Assembly: GCA_016190945.1 (NCBI GenBank)
Contig: JACPPO010000129.1
Span: 1 to 43,866 of the forward strand
Length of the DNA: 43,866 bases
Source: Acidobacteriota bacterium
GTDB taxonomy: Bacteria; Acidobacteriota; Vicinamibacteria; Vicinamibacterales; UBA2999
Reading direction: 5' to 3'
Part shown: positions 1-7,663 of the stretch, piece by piece
Layout of the letters: each line of letters begins with the position of its first letter
How positions within the stretch are numbered: position 1 is the stretch's first letter
Translations under genes and position numbers: made by a program
The notes under the pieces: generated by a model
Databases searched by the model: none
Told to the model about the DNA's origin: nothing
Seen by the model: the letters and a program-made list of their open reading frames with translations, nothing else

Positions 1-2
1 GG

Positions 3-68
3 GCCGATCCGCGCGCCGAAGGGGGCATCTTCGCCCGGCTGGAGGAGCTGTTACACGCCCTGGGTTAA
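3..68 (+). CDS. C-terminal end of an unidentified upstream gene (partial)
   Basis: An open frame enters from the left edge and stops with TAA at 66-68, giving only about 21 residues (ADPRAEGGIFARLEELLHAL and one more). The stretch is helical and leucine-rich. It ends 25 bases before the surA-like start, so it is probably co-transcribed. A large helicase such as Mfd is one possible upstream partner, but nothing in these residues proves it. Too little remains to name the protein. Confidence 0.5.
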   Translation, partial: ADPRAEGGIFARLEELLHALG

Positions 69-93
69 GATATTGATTTTCAAGGGATTGTCC

Positions 94-1146
94 ATGATGA
101 ACCGACGCGCCGCCCTCTCCGTTGTCCTGCTGGCCGCCCTGGCGTCGGTCCCGACCGGGGCGGAAATCATCGAGCAGGTCCTGGTGAACGTGAACGGCGA
201 CATTCTGACCAAGACCGAGTTCGAGCAGCGGCAAGTCGCCGTGCTGCGTACCCGGCCGGAGCTCGGCAATGTGACCCCCGACAGCCCTGAGCTGAAACGG
301 GCGATCGGCGAGGTGACGCCACAGCTGATCCTGGACGCCGTCGACGAGTTGCTCCTGATTCAGCGTGGGCGCGAACTGGGCTTGGCGCTCGGCGACGAGC
401 AGTTCAACAGCATCGTTGAAAACATCAAGAAGTCCAACAACCTGGAGGATGAGGCGCAATTCCAGGCGGCCCTCAAACAGGAAGGCATGACCATGGCGGA
501 CCTGCGGCGGTCGCTCGAACGCCAGATGCTTGCGTCGGAAGCGCAGCGGCGGGACGTAGTCGACAAGATCAGCGTGACGGAGGCCGAAGCTCAGGCCTAT
601 TACAAGGCGCACAAACAGGAATTCACGACGCCCTCCGAGATCACGCTGCGCGAGATCCTCGTCGAGGTGCCCGTCAGCGACCGCGGCGTCAACGTTGCCG
701 AGGATGATGCGGCACGGGCAGAGACCGAGGAGATCCGCAAGCGGCTGCTGGCGGCTGAGCCGTTCGCGCGCCTGGCTGCGGAGGTGTCCGACGCGCCGTC
801 GAAAGCCAATGGCGGCCTGATTGGACCCATCAACCGCGAGGAGCTGGCGGAGGGGCTGAAGGCCCAGCTCGATCGGATGAAGGTGGGCGATCTCACCGAG
901 GTCATGCGGACGCCGCGCGGGTACCAGATCCTGAAACTGGAATCGCGGAGCGAGACAAAGATTCGCACCTTCGATGAGGCGCGCGGCGACATCAGCAACA
1001 AGGTCGGCGAGTCGAAGATGACCGGCGAGCGCCTGAAGTACCTCGAGCGGCTTCGCGCCCAGGCGACGATTACCTGGCGGAACGACGAGCTGAAGAGGGC
1101 GTACGAACAGGCGCTGGCCGCGAGACAGAAGGCGCTGGCGGGATGA
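94..1146 (+). CDS. SurA-like periplasmic peptidyl-prolyl isomerase/chaperone
   Basis: This is a periplasmic foldase of the SurA/parvulin group, which helps outer-membrane and exported proteins fold. The track starts at a TTG at 73, but ATG at 94 (or 97) is better: AAGGGA lies at 82-87 and the protein then begins with a clean signal peptide (NRRAALSVVLLAALASVPTGA). A SurA-N-type segment follows (VNVNGDILTKTEFEQR). One parvulin domain occupies roughly residues 175-285, with the family-type end GDLTEVMRTPRGYQILKLE. Only one rotamase domain is visible, whereas E. coli SurA has two. The stop overlaps the next start as ATGA, so translation is probably coupled. The family is certain; the symbol surA is withheld because several parvulins share this layout. 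Confidence 0.88.
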   Translation: MMNRRAALSVVLLAALASVPTGAEIIEQVLVNVNGDILTKTEFEQRQVAVLRTRPELGNVTPDSPELKRAIGEVTPQLILDAVDELLLIQRGRELGLALGDEQFNSIVENIKKSNNLEDEAQFQAALKQEGMTMADLRRSLERQMLASEAQRRDVVDKISVTEAEAQAYYKAHKQEFTTPSEITLREILVEVPVSDRGVNVAEDDAARAETEEIRKRLLAAEPFARLAAEVSDAPSKANGGLIGPINREELAEGLKAQLDRMKVGDLTEVMRTPRGYQILKLESRSETKIRTFDEARGDISNKVGESKMTGERLKYLERLRAQATITWRNDELKRAYEQALAARQKALAG

Positions 1147-1637
1147 TCGACGCGCCGTGGTTCGCACTCTGGACGCGCTCGCGGCACGAGCAGGTTGTTC
1201 GCCAGCAGCTCGAACAGAAGCGGATTGAAGCGTTTCTGCCCACGGTCATGAAGTGGAGCCGCTGGAAGGATCGCAAGAAACAAATCGACTGGCCGCTCTT
1301 CCCCGGGTACTGCTTCGCGCGCTTCGATCCCCGCGATCGCCTGCCGGTCCTGAAGTGCACCGGCGTCGTGAACATCGTCTCGTTTGAAAGTGAGCCCGCC
1401 GCGATTCCTGAGCACGAGATCGAAAGCATCCGGCAGCTGGTCGAAAGCGATCTCGCTTACGATCCGTGCCCGATGATTCGCGAGGGGATGATGGTGGAGG
1501 TCATGCATGGTCCGCTCAAAGGCGTCGTCGGCCGCCTCGTTCGCAAGGGTGCACACGCGCGGCTCGTCCTGACGGTCGACCTGATCGGCCAGGCGGTCAG
1601 CGTGGAGGTGGACGCCGCCGACGTCCGCGCGTACTGA
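1143..1637 (+). CDS. NusG-like transcription antiterminator (UpxY/RfaH type)
   Basis: The 164-aa protein has the NusG N-terminal domain (WFALWTRSRHEQVVRQQLEQ at the start, then LFPGYCFARFD near residue 55) and a C-terminal KOW segment (VMHGPLKGVVGRLVRKGAHA around residue 125). NusG-family proteins bind RNA polymerase and change pausing or termination. Housekeeping NusG normally sits beside secE and ribosomal protein genes. This copy lies between a foldase gene and dusB, so it is more likely a specialised paralogue of the UpxY/RfaH/LoaP type. It overlaps surA by ATGA and dusB by TGATG, forming a tight three-gene operon. No ops-like target element or polysaccharide locus is seen nearby, so its target operon is unknown. 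Confidence 0.82.
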   Translation: MIDAPWFALWTRSRHEQVVRQQLEQKRIEAFLPTVMKWSRWKDRKKQIDWPLFPGYCFARFDPRDRLPVLKCTGVVNIVSFESEPAAIPEHEIESIRQLVESDLAYDPCPMIREGMMVEVMHGPLKGVVGRLVRKGAHARLVLTVDLIGQAVSVEVDAADVRAY

Positions 1638-2671
1638 TGAAAATCGGCAACGTCACGCTCGCGTCTCCGTTCGTTGTCGCGCCCATGGCTGGCATGACCG
1701 ACAGCGCGTTCCGCCGCCTCGTCAAGCGCCACGGCGGATGCGGTCTCGTTGTCACGGAGATGGTGTCGTCCGAGGGCCTGGTCCGCGGCATCGATCGAAC
1801 CCTCGAGTACGCCGAGTACACCGAGGAGGAACGTCCCGTTTCCATTCAGATTTTCGGCGGCGATCCGGCCAAGATGGCTGCCGCCGCCCAGATCGTCGAG
1901 GGCATGGGCGCCGACATCGTTGACGTCAATATGGGGTGCCCCGTGCCCAAGATCGCCAAGCACAGCGCCGGGTGCAGCCTGATGCGCGAACCGGGGCACG
2001 CGGCGAGCGTCATCGACGCGATGGTGAAAGCGGTCAACATTCCTGTCACCGTCAAGATGCGCGCCGGCTGGAACGACAGCGCACGCAATGCGCCGGAACT
2101 CGCCAAGAGGGTGCAGGATTCCGGCGCCGCCGCCGTGTCGATCCACGGCCGGACCGCCGAGCAGTCCTACAGCGGTGTCGCGGACTGGGAGCTGGTCTCG
2201 CGCGTGGCGAATGCACTGACGATTCCCGTGCTCGGCAGCGGCGACTGCATCGAGCCGGAGCAGGTGGTCGACCGTATGGCGGCCGGCGTCAGCGGGGTGC
2301 TCGTGGGCCGGGGCGTGCTGCGCAATCCCTGGGTCCTCGCGCAAGCCGCGGATATCTCGGCCGACCGGCCGCCTCGCCGGGTCACGCTGCGCGAACGCGG
2401 CCGGTTCCTCTGTGATTACATCGAGCTGCTTCTGAACGAGCGGGTCGACGAGGGAAAAGGGTTCCGGCACTTCGCCCCAGGCACCGCCGCCGGCGTCGCG
2501 CGCGGGCGCGACCGATGGGTGATCAACAAGGTGCGCGCGCTGTGTGCGTGGTATTCGAAGGGCTTCGCCGGCGGGTCGTATCTTCGCACGCGCGTCAACA
2601 CCGCGGCGAGCCTCGGAGAACTGCTGGAGATCGTCGACGAGTTCTTCTTCGCGGTCCCCGTCGCGTCTTGA
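1637..2671 (+). CDS. dusB: tRNA-dihydrouridine synthase (DusB-like)
   Basis: This FMN-dependent enzyme reduces uridines in the D-loop of tRNA. The track begins at 1466 inside the upstream gene, but ATG 1637 overlaps the upstream stop (TGATG) and gives the family start MKIGNVTLASPFVVAPMAGM. Visible family motifs are APMAGMTDSAFR, VDVNMGCPVPKI (the Cys is the conserved catalytic acid), KMRAGWND, SIHGRTAEQSYSG and GSGDCIEPEQ. The length of 344 aa is normal for DusB. In many bacteria dusB is linked to fis; here the partner is a NusG-like gene. Two inverted repeats follow the stop. Confidence 0.93.
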   Translation: MKIGNVTLASPFVVAPMAGMTDSAFRRLVKRHGGCGLVVTEMVSSEGLVRGIDRTLEYAEYTEEERPVSIQIFGGDPAKMAAAAQIVEGMGADIVDVNMGCPVPKIAKHSAGCSLMREPGHAASVIDAMVKAVNIPVTVKMRAGWNDSARNAPELAKRVQDSGAAAVSIHGRTAEQSYSGVADWELVSRVANALTIPVLGSGDCIEPEQVVDRMAAGVSGVLVGRGVLRNPWVLAQAADISADRPPRRVTLRERGRFLCDYIELLLNERVDEGKGFRHFAPGTAAGVARGRDRWVINKVRALCAWYSKGFAGGSYLRTRVNTAASLGELLEIVDEFFFAVPVAS

Positions 2672-2722
2672 TCAGGCGGCGTTCGCGGCTTCTGTCCCCC
2701 CGCTCGGCCCAACATTGGCGAT

Positions 2723-2769
2723 GACCCGCGCCGCGCGGGGCCCAGGAGAAGCCCGCGCGGCGTCGGGTC
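2723..2769 (+). terminator. Long GC-rich hairpin after dusB (terminator-like)
   Basis: GACCCGCGCCGCGCGGG at 2723-2739 pairs with 2752-2769 across a 12-nt loop, giving a 17-bp stem with a single bulged T at 2763. It lies 51 nt after the dusB stop. No T-run follows, so it is not a textbook intrinsic terminator. It may stabilise the mRNA 3' end or act with Rho. Confidence 0.5.
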
Positions 2770-2790
2770 CATCGCCTTGTTGTCAGAACC

Positions 2791-2828
2791 GGTTTCATAA
2801 CTCACTCGGGCCCCGCGGTTATGAAACC
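2791..2828. repeat. 11-bp perfect inverted repeat in the dusB-hicB gap
   Basis: GGTTTCATAAC at 2791-2801 is exactly complementary to GTTATGAAACC at 2818-2828, with a 16-nt GC-rich spacer. It is AT-richer than its surroundings and is followed by a CTAGCTAG palindrome at about 2834-2844. It lies about 46 nt upstream of the orphan hicB start, so it could be an operator for that gene or an mRNA hairpin. Confidence 0.5.
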
Positions 2829-2874
2829 ACTTCTAGCTAGCTAGACAGCCGGCCCGAATGGTACAGTACGCCGC

Positions 2875-3081
2875 GTGACGTTCATGATCGAACTCGAACG
2901 TGAGGATGATGGTCGCTGGCTGGCAGAAGTGCCTACGCTCGCTGGCGTCATGTGCCACGGCCAGGACCGCGATGAAGCCGTCGCGCGCGTTCAGGCTCTC
3001 GCCCTCCGTGTGATTGCCGAGCGCCTAGAACACCGCGAGGCGCCCGCCGAGCTCCTGAATGTGTCGTTCCGCGCAGCTTGA
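2875..3081 (+). CDS. Orphan HicB-family antitoxin-like protein
   Basis: The 68-residue protein has the HicB fold signature: a degenerate RNase H-like beta sheet (MIELEREDDGRWLAEVPTLAGVMCHG), then DEAVARVQALALRVIAERLE. HicB proteins neutralise the mRNA interferase HicA. The GTG at 2875 is preferred because it gives the usual N-terminus (TFMIELERE); an internal ATG at 2884 is possible. No C-terminal DNA-binding domain is visible. No complete hicA adjoins it. However, a TTG overlapping its stop (TTGA, 3078-3081) opens the codons SRLPFRQLSR, which resemble the start of HicA and run in frame into the MATE gene. It is therefore probably a decayed toxin-antitoxin pair, or a HicB-like regulator. Confidence 0.72.
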   Translation: MTFMIELEREDDGRWLAEVPTLAGVMCHGQDRDEAVARVQALALRVIAERLEHREAPAELLNVSFRAA

Positions 3082-3110
3082 GTAGACTCCCATTCAGACA
3101 ACTATCTCGG

Positions 3111-4589
3111 ATGGCCGCTCCCTCGCTGCCGCAAAAGACGTTCGATCGCTCCATCGTCGACGGTCCCCTCCGTCCAGCCGTCTGGCGCCTTGCGTGGCCG
3201 ACGATGCTGCAGAACCTGATTGCCGGGCTCCAGGGCATCATCGACCACGCGATGGTCGGCCACTTCGTCGGCTACACCGCCAATGCCGCCATCGGCGTGA
3301 GCTGGCAGATCGTTATCGTCGTTATCGTTTTTGCCGTTTCGGTGTTCACCGGCATGGCCGTCCTTGTGGCGCGGTTTGCGGGCGCGAACGAGCCCGACAA
3401 GGTCAACCGCGTCGTCTATCAGGCGTTCCTCACAGCGGCGGGTCTCTCCGTTCTGCTCGGCGCCGCGGGATGGATCGCCGCGCCCGCCCTTCTCAACCTG
3501 GTGAATGCCGCACCCGATGTGCACGCGGAGGCGCTGCCGTTCCTACGCGCGATGTTCCTCGGGTTCATCGGCATGATGATGTTCTTCATGCTGAGCGGTG
3601 CCTTCCGCGCTGCCGGCGATCCCCACACGCCACTGCGTCTGGGCGTGGCGATGACGGTGCTCACCATCGCCTTCAACGTGCTGCTCATCCCGGCATTGGG
3701 CACGGTTGGTGCGGCGTACGGAACCATCGGGAGCAGCTGTCTCGTGTCTGCGTACGGCATCTGGCGGCTGATGCGCCCGGAATCGGTGATTCATTTCGCG
3801 CGCGGCATGAATCTTGGGCCCGACTTCAGCATCATCCGCGCGCTGTTCAAGTTCGGCCTGCCGACCGGCGTGCAGGGGATCGCCATGAACGTGGGAGGCG
3901 TCCTGCTGCTGCGGTTCATCGGATCCCTCGAAGAGAGCGCGGCGGCCCAGGCAGCTTACGCGGTCGGCTACACGGAGCTGTTCTCGCTGATCACCTGGAC
4001 CTCTGTCGGCCTGATGGGCGCGGCCGCCACCGTCGCGGGCCAGAATCTTGGCGCCCGCAACCCGGAGCGCGCGATCGAAGGCGTGCGCGTCGCCTCACAC
4101 ATCGGACTTGTAGTGGCCGCGGTGGTGGGCGCCATGTTCCTGCTCATCCCACGGTACTTGCTCGCCGTGTTCGGCATGACCGACATGCTGGTGATCGATA
4201 TCGGGGAGGCCCTTCTTCGGTACCTGAGCGTCTCCGGCTTATTCATCACCGTCGCCCTCAGCTATACGGGCGGGCTTCAGGGGACCGGCGACACGCGGAG
4301 TCCCCTGTATATCTCGATCCTCTCGCAGGTGGTCGTGCCTCTCGGTCTGTGTACGATTTTTCAGGCGACCACGGGACTCGAGGCGGGATATATCTGGATG
4401 GCGATTCTCGGCGGCCACGTCACCAGGTGCATGCTGAGCGTCGCGCGGTTCAGACAGCAGAAGTGGCGCGGCATCGCGGTGGACATTGGACCAACAAAGC
4501 CACGCCTTGTGACAGTCGAAGCCGAGCTGCCTGGAGCCGAACCTCACATCCCGATGCGCGAAGCGCCCGGTCCGGCGGCCCGATCCTGA
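3111..4589 (+). CDS. MATE family efflux transporter
   Basis: This inner-membrane multidrug/toxin antiporter of the MATE family has about 12 hydrophobic segments over 492 aa. The two MATE repeats are evident: PAVWRLAWPTMLQNLIAGLQ with the following MVGHFVG motif opens the first half, and FGLPTGVQGIAMNVGGVLLL opens the second. SGAFRAAGDPHTP and GGLQGTGDTRSP are the paired family motifs. ATG 3111 is chosen as start; the track's TTG at 3078 adds 11 residues that look like a hicA remnant. A polar tail of about 40 residues follows the last membrane segment. The substrate cannot be predicted. Two strong hairpins follow the stop. Confidence 0.92.
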   Translation: MAAPSLPQKTFDRSIVDGPLRPAVWRLAWPTMLQNLIAGLQGIIDHAMVGHFVGYTANAAIGVSWQIVIVVIVFAVSVFTGMAVLVARFAGANEPDKVNRVVYQAFLTAAGLSVLLGAAGWIAAPALLNLVNAAPDVHAEALPFLRAMFLGFIGMMMFFMLSGAFRAAGDPHTPLRLGVAMTVLTIAFNVLLIPALGTVGAAYGTIGSSCLVSAYGIWRLMRPESVIHFARGMNLGPDFSIIRALFKFGLPTGVQGIAMNVGGVLLLRFIGSLEESAAAQAAYAVGYTELFSLITWTSVGLMGAAATVAGQNLGARNPERAIEGVRVASHIGLVVAAVVGAMFLLIPRYLLAVFGMTDMLVIDIGEALLRYLSVSGLFITVALSYTGGLQGTGDTRSPLYISILSQVVVPLGLCTIFQATTGLEAGYIWMAILGGHVTRCMLSVARFRQQKWRGIAVDIGPTKPRLVTVEAELPGAEPHIPMREAPGPAARS

Positions 4590-4604
4590 CCCGCCTCCGC
4601 GAAG

Positions 4605-4627
4605 GTCGGGTCGCTGCGCGACCCGAC
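4605..4627 (+). terminator. Hairpin after the MATE gene (first of two)
   Basis: GTCGGGTCG at 4605-4613 pairs perfectly with CGACCCGAC at 4619-4627 around a 5-nt loop. It begins 16 nt after the MATE stop. There is no T-run; the second hairpin follows within 16 nt. Confidence 0.5.
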
Positions 4628-4642
4628 AAGGCAGCGCTGGCT

Positions 4643-4668
4643 GGGCGGTCCGCGTCAGCGGACCGCCC
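4643..4668 (+). terminator. 11-bp GC hairpin with tetraloop between MATE and pruA
   Basis: GGGCGGTCCGC (4643-4653) and GCGGACCGCCC (4658-4668) pair perfectly across a GTCA loop. Together with the hairpin at 4605-4627 it probably ends or trims the MATE transcript before pruA. It is not followed by a T-tract. Confidence 0.5.
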
Positions 4669-4706
4669 CGGCGAGGCAGGCTCGATAGCGGCGATACAAT
4701 CCAGTT

Positions 4707-6332
4707 GTGTCCGCAGGAATCGTCCGCGTCCCGTTGCCGGTTAACGATGCGAACCTGACGTATCTGCCCGGATCGCCGGAGCGCGCCGCGTTGAAGGCGC
4801 GTCTTGCGGCGATGGCGTCTGAAAGAATCGATATTCCGCTCATCATCGGCGGCCGTGAAATCCGCACGGGCCGTCTGGAGCGGGCGGTGATGCCGCACGA
4901 TCACCGCCACGTGCTCGCGGACTGGCACAAGGCGGACGTACGGCACGTCGAGCAGGCGAAGGCCGCGGCTGCAGCCGCCCGGAGGGAGTGGACGAGCCGG
5001 CCGCTCGAGGATCGAGCCGCCGTCTTCCTTCGCGCCGCGGAGCTCCTGGCCACCACGTGGCGGGCCACGCTGAATGCGGCCACCATGCTGGGCCAGTCGA
5101 AGACGGTCGTTCAGGCCGAGATCGACGCCGCCTCGGAGCTCATCGACTTCTGGCGCTTCAACCCCTCCTTCGCACGGGAGCTGTACTCGGAGCAGCCGAT
5201 CAGCACCCACACCGCGTCGAATCAGATGGAATATCGCCCGCTCGAGGGCTTGGTCTACGCGGTCACGCCGTTCAACTTCACGTCGATTGGCGGAAATCTC
5301 CCGACCGCCCCGGCGCTCATGGGCAACACGGTGATCTGGAAGCCGGCTTCGAGCGCGGTCCTGAGTGGCTACTACATCATGCGTCTCCTCGAGGCGGCGG
5401 GCCTTCCGCCGGGCGTCATCAACTTCGTGCCGGGCGACTCGGTTCAGATCTCCGACATCCTGCTCGACTCGCCGGAGCTTGGAGGTATTCACTTCACCGG
5501 CAGCACGCCCGTCTTTCAGGGGATGTGGAAGAAGGTCGGCGACAACATCGGGCGCTACAGGAGCTATCCGCGGCTCGTCGGCGAAACCGGCGGCAAGGAC
5601 TTCATCATTGCGCATCCGTCGGCGGCGGTCGAGGAGCTTGCCGTTGCGATTGCGCGCGGCAGCTTCGAGTACCAGGGACAGAAGTGCTCTGCCGCAAGCC
5701 GGCTGTACGTCCCGCAGTCGCTGTGGGCCGAGGTCCGCGACCGCGTCGTGGCGATGATGCGCGAGATGAAGATGGGCGACGTTCGCGATTTCAGGAATTT
5801 CGTCGGCGCAGTGATCGACAAGAAGGCCTTCACGAAGATTAGCGGATGCCTTGAAGACGCCCGCCGCAACGCGAGGATCGTTCAAGGTGGGGCCGCGCGC
5901 GACGATCGCGGGTACTTCATCGAGCCCACGCTCGTCGAAACCGCGGATCCCGGCTACCGCCTGATGCGCGAAGAGATTTTCGGACCAGTGGTCGTGGCCT
6001 ACGTCTATGCGGACGCCGCGTGGGAGGAGACTCTGCGGATCGTCGATGAAACGTCTCCCTACGCGCTCACCGGCGCTGTGTTCAGCCGCGATCGCGCAGC
6101 CATCGGTCAGGCGACTTCCATCCTGCGCTACGCCGCCGGCAACTTCTACATCAACGATAAGCCGACCGGCGCCGTCGTCGGCCAGCAGCCGTTTGGCGGT
6201 GCGCGAGGATCGGGCACCAATGACAAGGCAGGGTCGAAAATGAACCTGCTGCGCTGGGTCAGCGCCCGCGCGATCAAGGAGACGTTTTCGCCGCCCCGCG
6301 ATTACAGGTACGGCTGCATGGCCGAGCAGTAG
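4707..6332 (+). CDS. pruA: L-glutamate gamma-semialdehyde dehydrogenase (1-pyrroline-5-carboxylate dehydrogenase)
   Basis: This enzyme oxidises glutamate semialdehyde, in equilibrium with P5C, to glutamate with NAD+: the second step of proline catabolism. At 541 aa it matches the stand-alone, ALDH4-like type rather than the PutA fusion. The family start NDANLTYLPGSPERAALKA is clear. Catalytic residues are visible: the general-base Glu in LVGETGGKDF, the nucleophilic Cys in YQGQKCSAASR, and EEIFGPVV. The C-terminal segment QQPFGGARGSGTNDKAG is characteristic of P5C dehydrogenase. The GTG start at 4707 gives the expected N-terminus. No proline dehydrogenase gene is adjacent. It converges with the FKBP gene at the 3' side. 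Confidence 0.95.
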   Translation: MSAGIVRVPLPVNDANLTYLPGSPERAALKARLAAMASERIDIPLIIGGREIRTGRLERAVMPHDHRHVLADWHKADVRHVEQAKAAAAAARREWTSRPLEDRAAVFLRAAELLATTWRATLNAATMLGQSKTVVQAEIDAASELIDFWRFNPSFARELYSEQPISTHTASNQMEYRPLEGLVYAVTPFNFTSIGGNLPTAPALMGNTVIWKPASSAVLSGYYIMRLLEAAGLPPGVINFVPGDSVQISDILLDSPELGGIHFTGSTPVFQGMWKKVGDNIGRYRSYPRLVGETGGKDFIIAHPSAAVEELAVAIARGSFEYQGQKCSAASRLYVPQSLWAEVRDRVVAMMREMKMGDVRDFRNFVGAVIDKKAFTKISGCLEDARRNARIVQGGAARDDRGYFIEPTLVETADPGYRLMREEIFGPVVVAYVYADAAWEETLRIVDETSPYALTGAVFSRDRAAIGQATSILRYAAGNFYINDKPTGAVVGQQPFGGARGSGTNDKAGSKMNLLRWVSARAIKETFSPPRDYRYGCMAEQ

Positions 6333-6354
6333 CACCGCGGACACGGCGGGGGTG

Positions 6355-7173
6355 CTATTCGATCTTGACGAGGTCGACGTCGAACACCAGCATGCCGCGC
6401 GGCGAGCCAGGTTCGCCCTTGTAGGCCAGGTCCTGCGGAATCCAGAAGCGCGTCCTCTCACCCTCCACCATGAGCCGCATGCCTTCGGTCCACCCCCGGA
6501 TCACGTCGCCGAGTGCAAGCGTCGCCGGCTTGCCCCGCGCGACGGAGCTGTCGAACATCTTTCCATCCGTCGTCCAACCGGTGTAATGGACGGTGACCCG
6601 GTCCGAGGAAGTCGGCTTGCGCGTTCCTGTCCCGGGTTTGAGGACCCTGTAGGCGAGCCCGGAGGCCATGCGCGTCGCGTCCGCCGGCGGCGCCGCGACA
6701 TCAGGAGGCGCCACCGTGGGAGCACGGCGGGTGTCGAGCAGCTCAATGTCGAAGACGACGGTGCCGGCGGGTCGGCCGGCCTGCCCGTTGTAGGCAAGCT
6801 TCTGAGGCAGCCAGCACCGCCGGGTTTCGCCGACCGTCATCAGCTGCACGCACTCGCGCCATCCCACGAGCGACCGGTTCAATGGAAACATCGACGGCGT
6901 GCCGCGACTCCGCGAGCTGTCGACCATCTGCCCATCAGTCGTCCATGCCGTGTAGTGAACCGTGACGACGTCGGTCGGCGCAGGTTTGTCCGGGCTTGTC
7001 CCCGGGGCGATCGTTCGCGAGGCGAGCCCAGACGCCGTCGTGACCGCATCTGGCGGCGGCGCCGAAACGTCAGCCGGCGCAGCCTGGGTCCCCGGTGTAA
7101 CTGGCGCCTGGGCCGCCAGGGCCGCAGCGGCAACGGCCACGGCAACAGCCATCGCAAGCGTTTTCTGCTTCAT
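6355..7173 (-). CDS. Exported protein with two FKBP-type peptidyl-prolyl isomerase domains
   Basis: The chosen ATG at 7173 has a good Shine-Dalgarno (AGGAATGAG) and a signal peptide (MKQKTLAMAVAVAVAAAALA); the longer track start has neither. The mature part holds two FKBP domains in tandem, at about residues 60-150 and 170-272. The second is canonical (VTVHYTGWTTDGKMFDSS, then FWIPQDLAYKG). The first is more diverged (VTVHYTAWTTDGQMVDSS, RCWLPQKLAYNG) and may have reduced activity. Such proteins assist folding in the periplasm. The 272-aa tandem arrangement is less common than single-domain FkpA or FklB. It is downstream of the GxxExxY gene, separated by one arm of an inverted repeat. Confidence 0.9.
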   Translation of the reverse strand: MKQKTLAMAVAVAVAAAALAAQAPVTPGTQAAPADVSAPPPDAVTTASGLASRTIAPGTSPDKPAPTDVVTVHYTAWTTDGQMVDSSRSRGTPSMFPLNRSLVGWRECVQLMTVGETRRCWLPQKLAYNGQAGRPAGTVVFDIELLDTRRAPTVAPPDVAAPPADATRMASGLAYRVLKPGTGTRKPTSSDRVTVHYTGWTTDGKMFDSSVARGKPATLALGDVIRGWTEGMRLMVEGERTRFWIPQDLAYKGEPGSPRGMLVFDVDLVKIE

Positions 7174-7230
7174 CTCATTCCTATCGTACCCCAGCGTCCG
7201 CGGGGGCGGGGACGTCATCCACCCCTCGAC

Positions 7231-7257
7231 GGAACACCGAGGCACCGAGACACCGAG
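7231..7257 (+). repeat. Left arm of a 27-bp inverted repeat around the GxxExxY gene
   Basis: GGAACACCGAGGCACCGAGA and the next seven bases form three CACCGAG words. The whole arm is the reverse complement of 7633-7659 with one mismatch. It lies 3 nt beyond the 3' end of the GxxExxY gene. Confidence 0.85.
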
Positions 7258-7260
7258 GCT

Positions 7261-7632
7261 CTAAATGGCGAGTCTTCGAATACTGGTGCGGAGCAGGGCG
7301 CTATTGAAGTTCATCAGCAACCCAACCGGCAGCTGTAACACCCGCATGTAGGCCAGCGTTTGCGCTTGATGAACTGCGTGCAGGGCTTCCACACTCTTAA
7401 CCTCGATGAGAACGCGATCGGAGACTACAAGGTCGGGACGATACTCGCTGATCAGATGCCCTTTATACAGAACGGGTACTCTGACCTGGCGTTTGTACGC
7501 GAGTTTCGCTTCATTGAGTCCGACGCACAGCGCCTCCTCGTAAGTGGCTTCCAGTAAGCCAGGGCCGAGATGGCGATGCACCTCAATTGCGCATCCGATG
7601 ATCAATCGAGTAAGAGGATCGTGTTCGTACAT
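7261..7632 (-). CDS. GxxExxY protein, small PD-(D/E)XK nuclease-fold protein
   Basis: The 123-aa protein carries the signature that names the family (GPGLLEATYEEAL near residue 25). It also has a PD-(D/E)XK-like core: EYRPDLVV followed by VLIEVKS, that is D-(x)n-ExK, with a conserved preceding Glu. It ends with QAQTLAYMRVLQLPVGLLMN, typical of the family. Family function is not established; a nuclease role is inferred from the fold. The ATG at 7632 is used because further upstream the frame runs into the repeat (RHRGTE). The gene sits precisely between two arms of a 27-bp inverted repeat and 31 nt downstream of the methylase stop, on the same strand. It may be a small mobile passenger, or a nuclease partner of the methylase module. 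Confidence 0.85.
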   Translation of the reverse strand: MYEHDPLTRLIIGCAIEVHRHLGPGLLEATYEEALCVGLNEAKLAYKRQVRVPVLYKGHLISEYRPDLVVSDRVLIEVKSVEALHAVHQAQTLAYMRVLQLPVGLLMNFNSALLRTSIRRLAI

Positions 7633-7659
7633 CTCGGTGCCTCGGTGCCTCGGTGTTCC
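7633..7659 (-). repeat. Right arm of the inverted repeat around the GxxExxY gene
   Basis: CTCGGTGCCTCGGTGCCTCG and the following bases are the near-perfect inverse of 7231-7257. The arm abuts the GxxExxY start codon. It also fills the gap between that gene and the methylase stop. Confidence 0.85.
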
Positions 7660-7663
7660 GGGA

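Noticed and set aside
600-1556. 318-aa minus-strand ORF opposite the surA-nusG junction
   Set aside because: No motif is present, it is antisense to two well-supported genes, and its composition is that of a shadow frame.
3194-4744. 516-aa plus-strand ORF overlapping the MATE gene
   Set aside because: The Arg/Pro/Gly-rich translation is typical of a shifted frame; the MATE frame holds all family motifs.
4239-6461. 740-aa minus-strand ORF across MATE and pruA
   Set aside because: It is a shadow of pruA in a GC-rich codon frame. It has no known motif and no ribosome site, while pruA on the plus strand is unmistakable.
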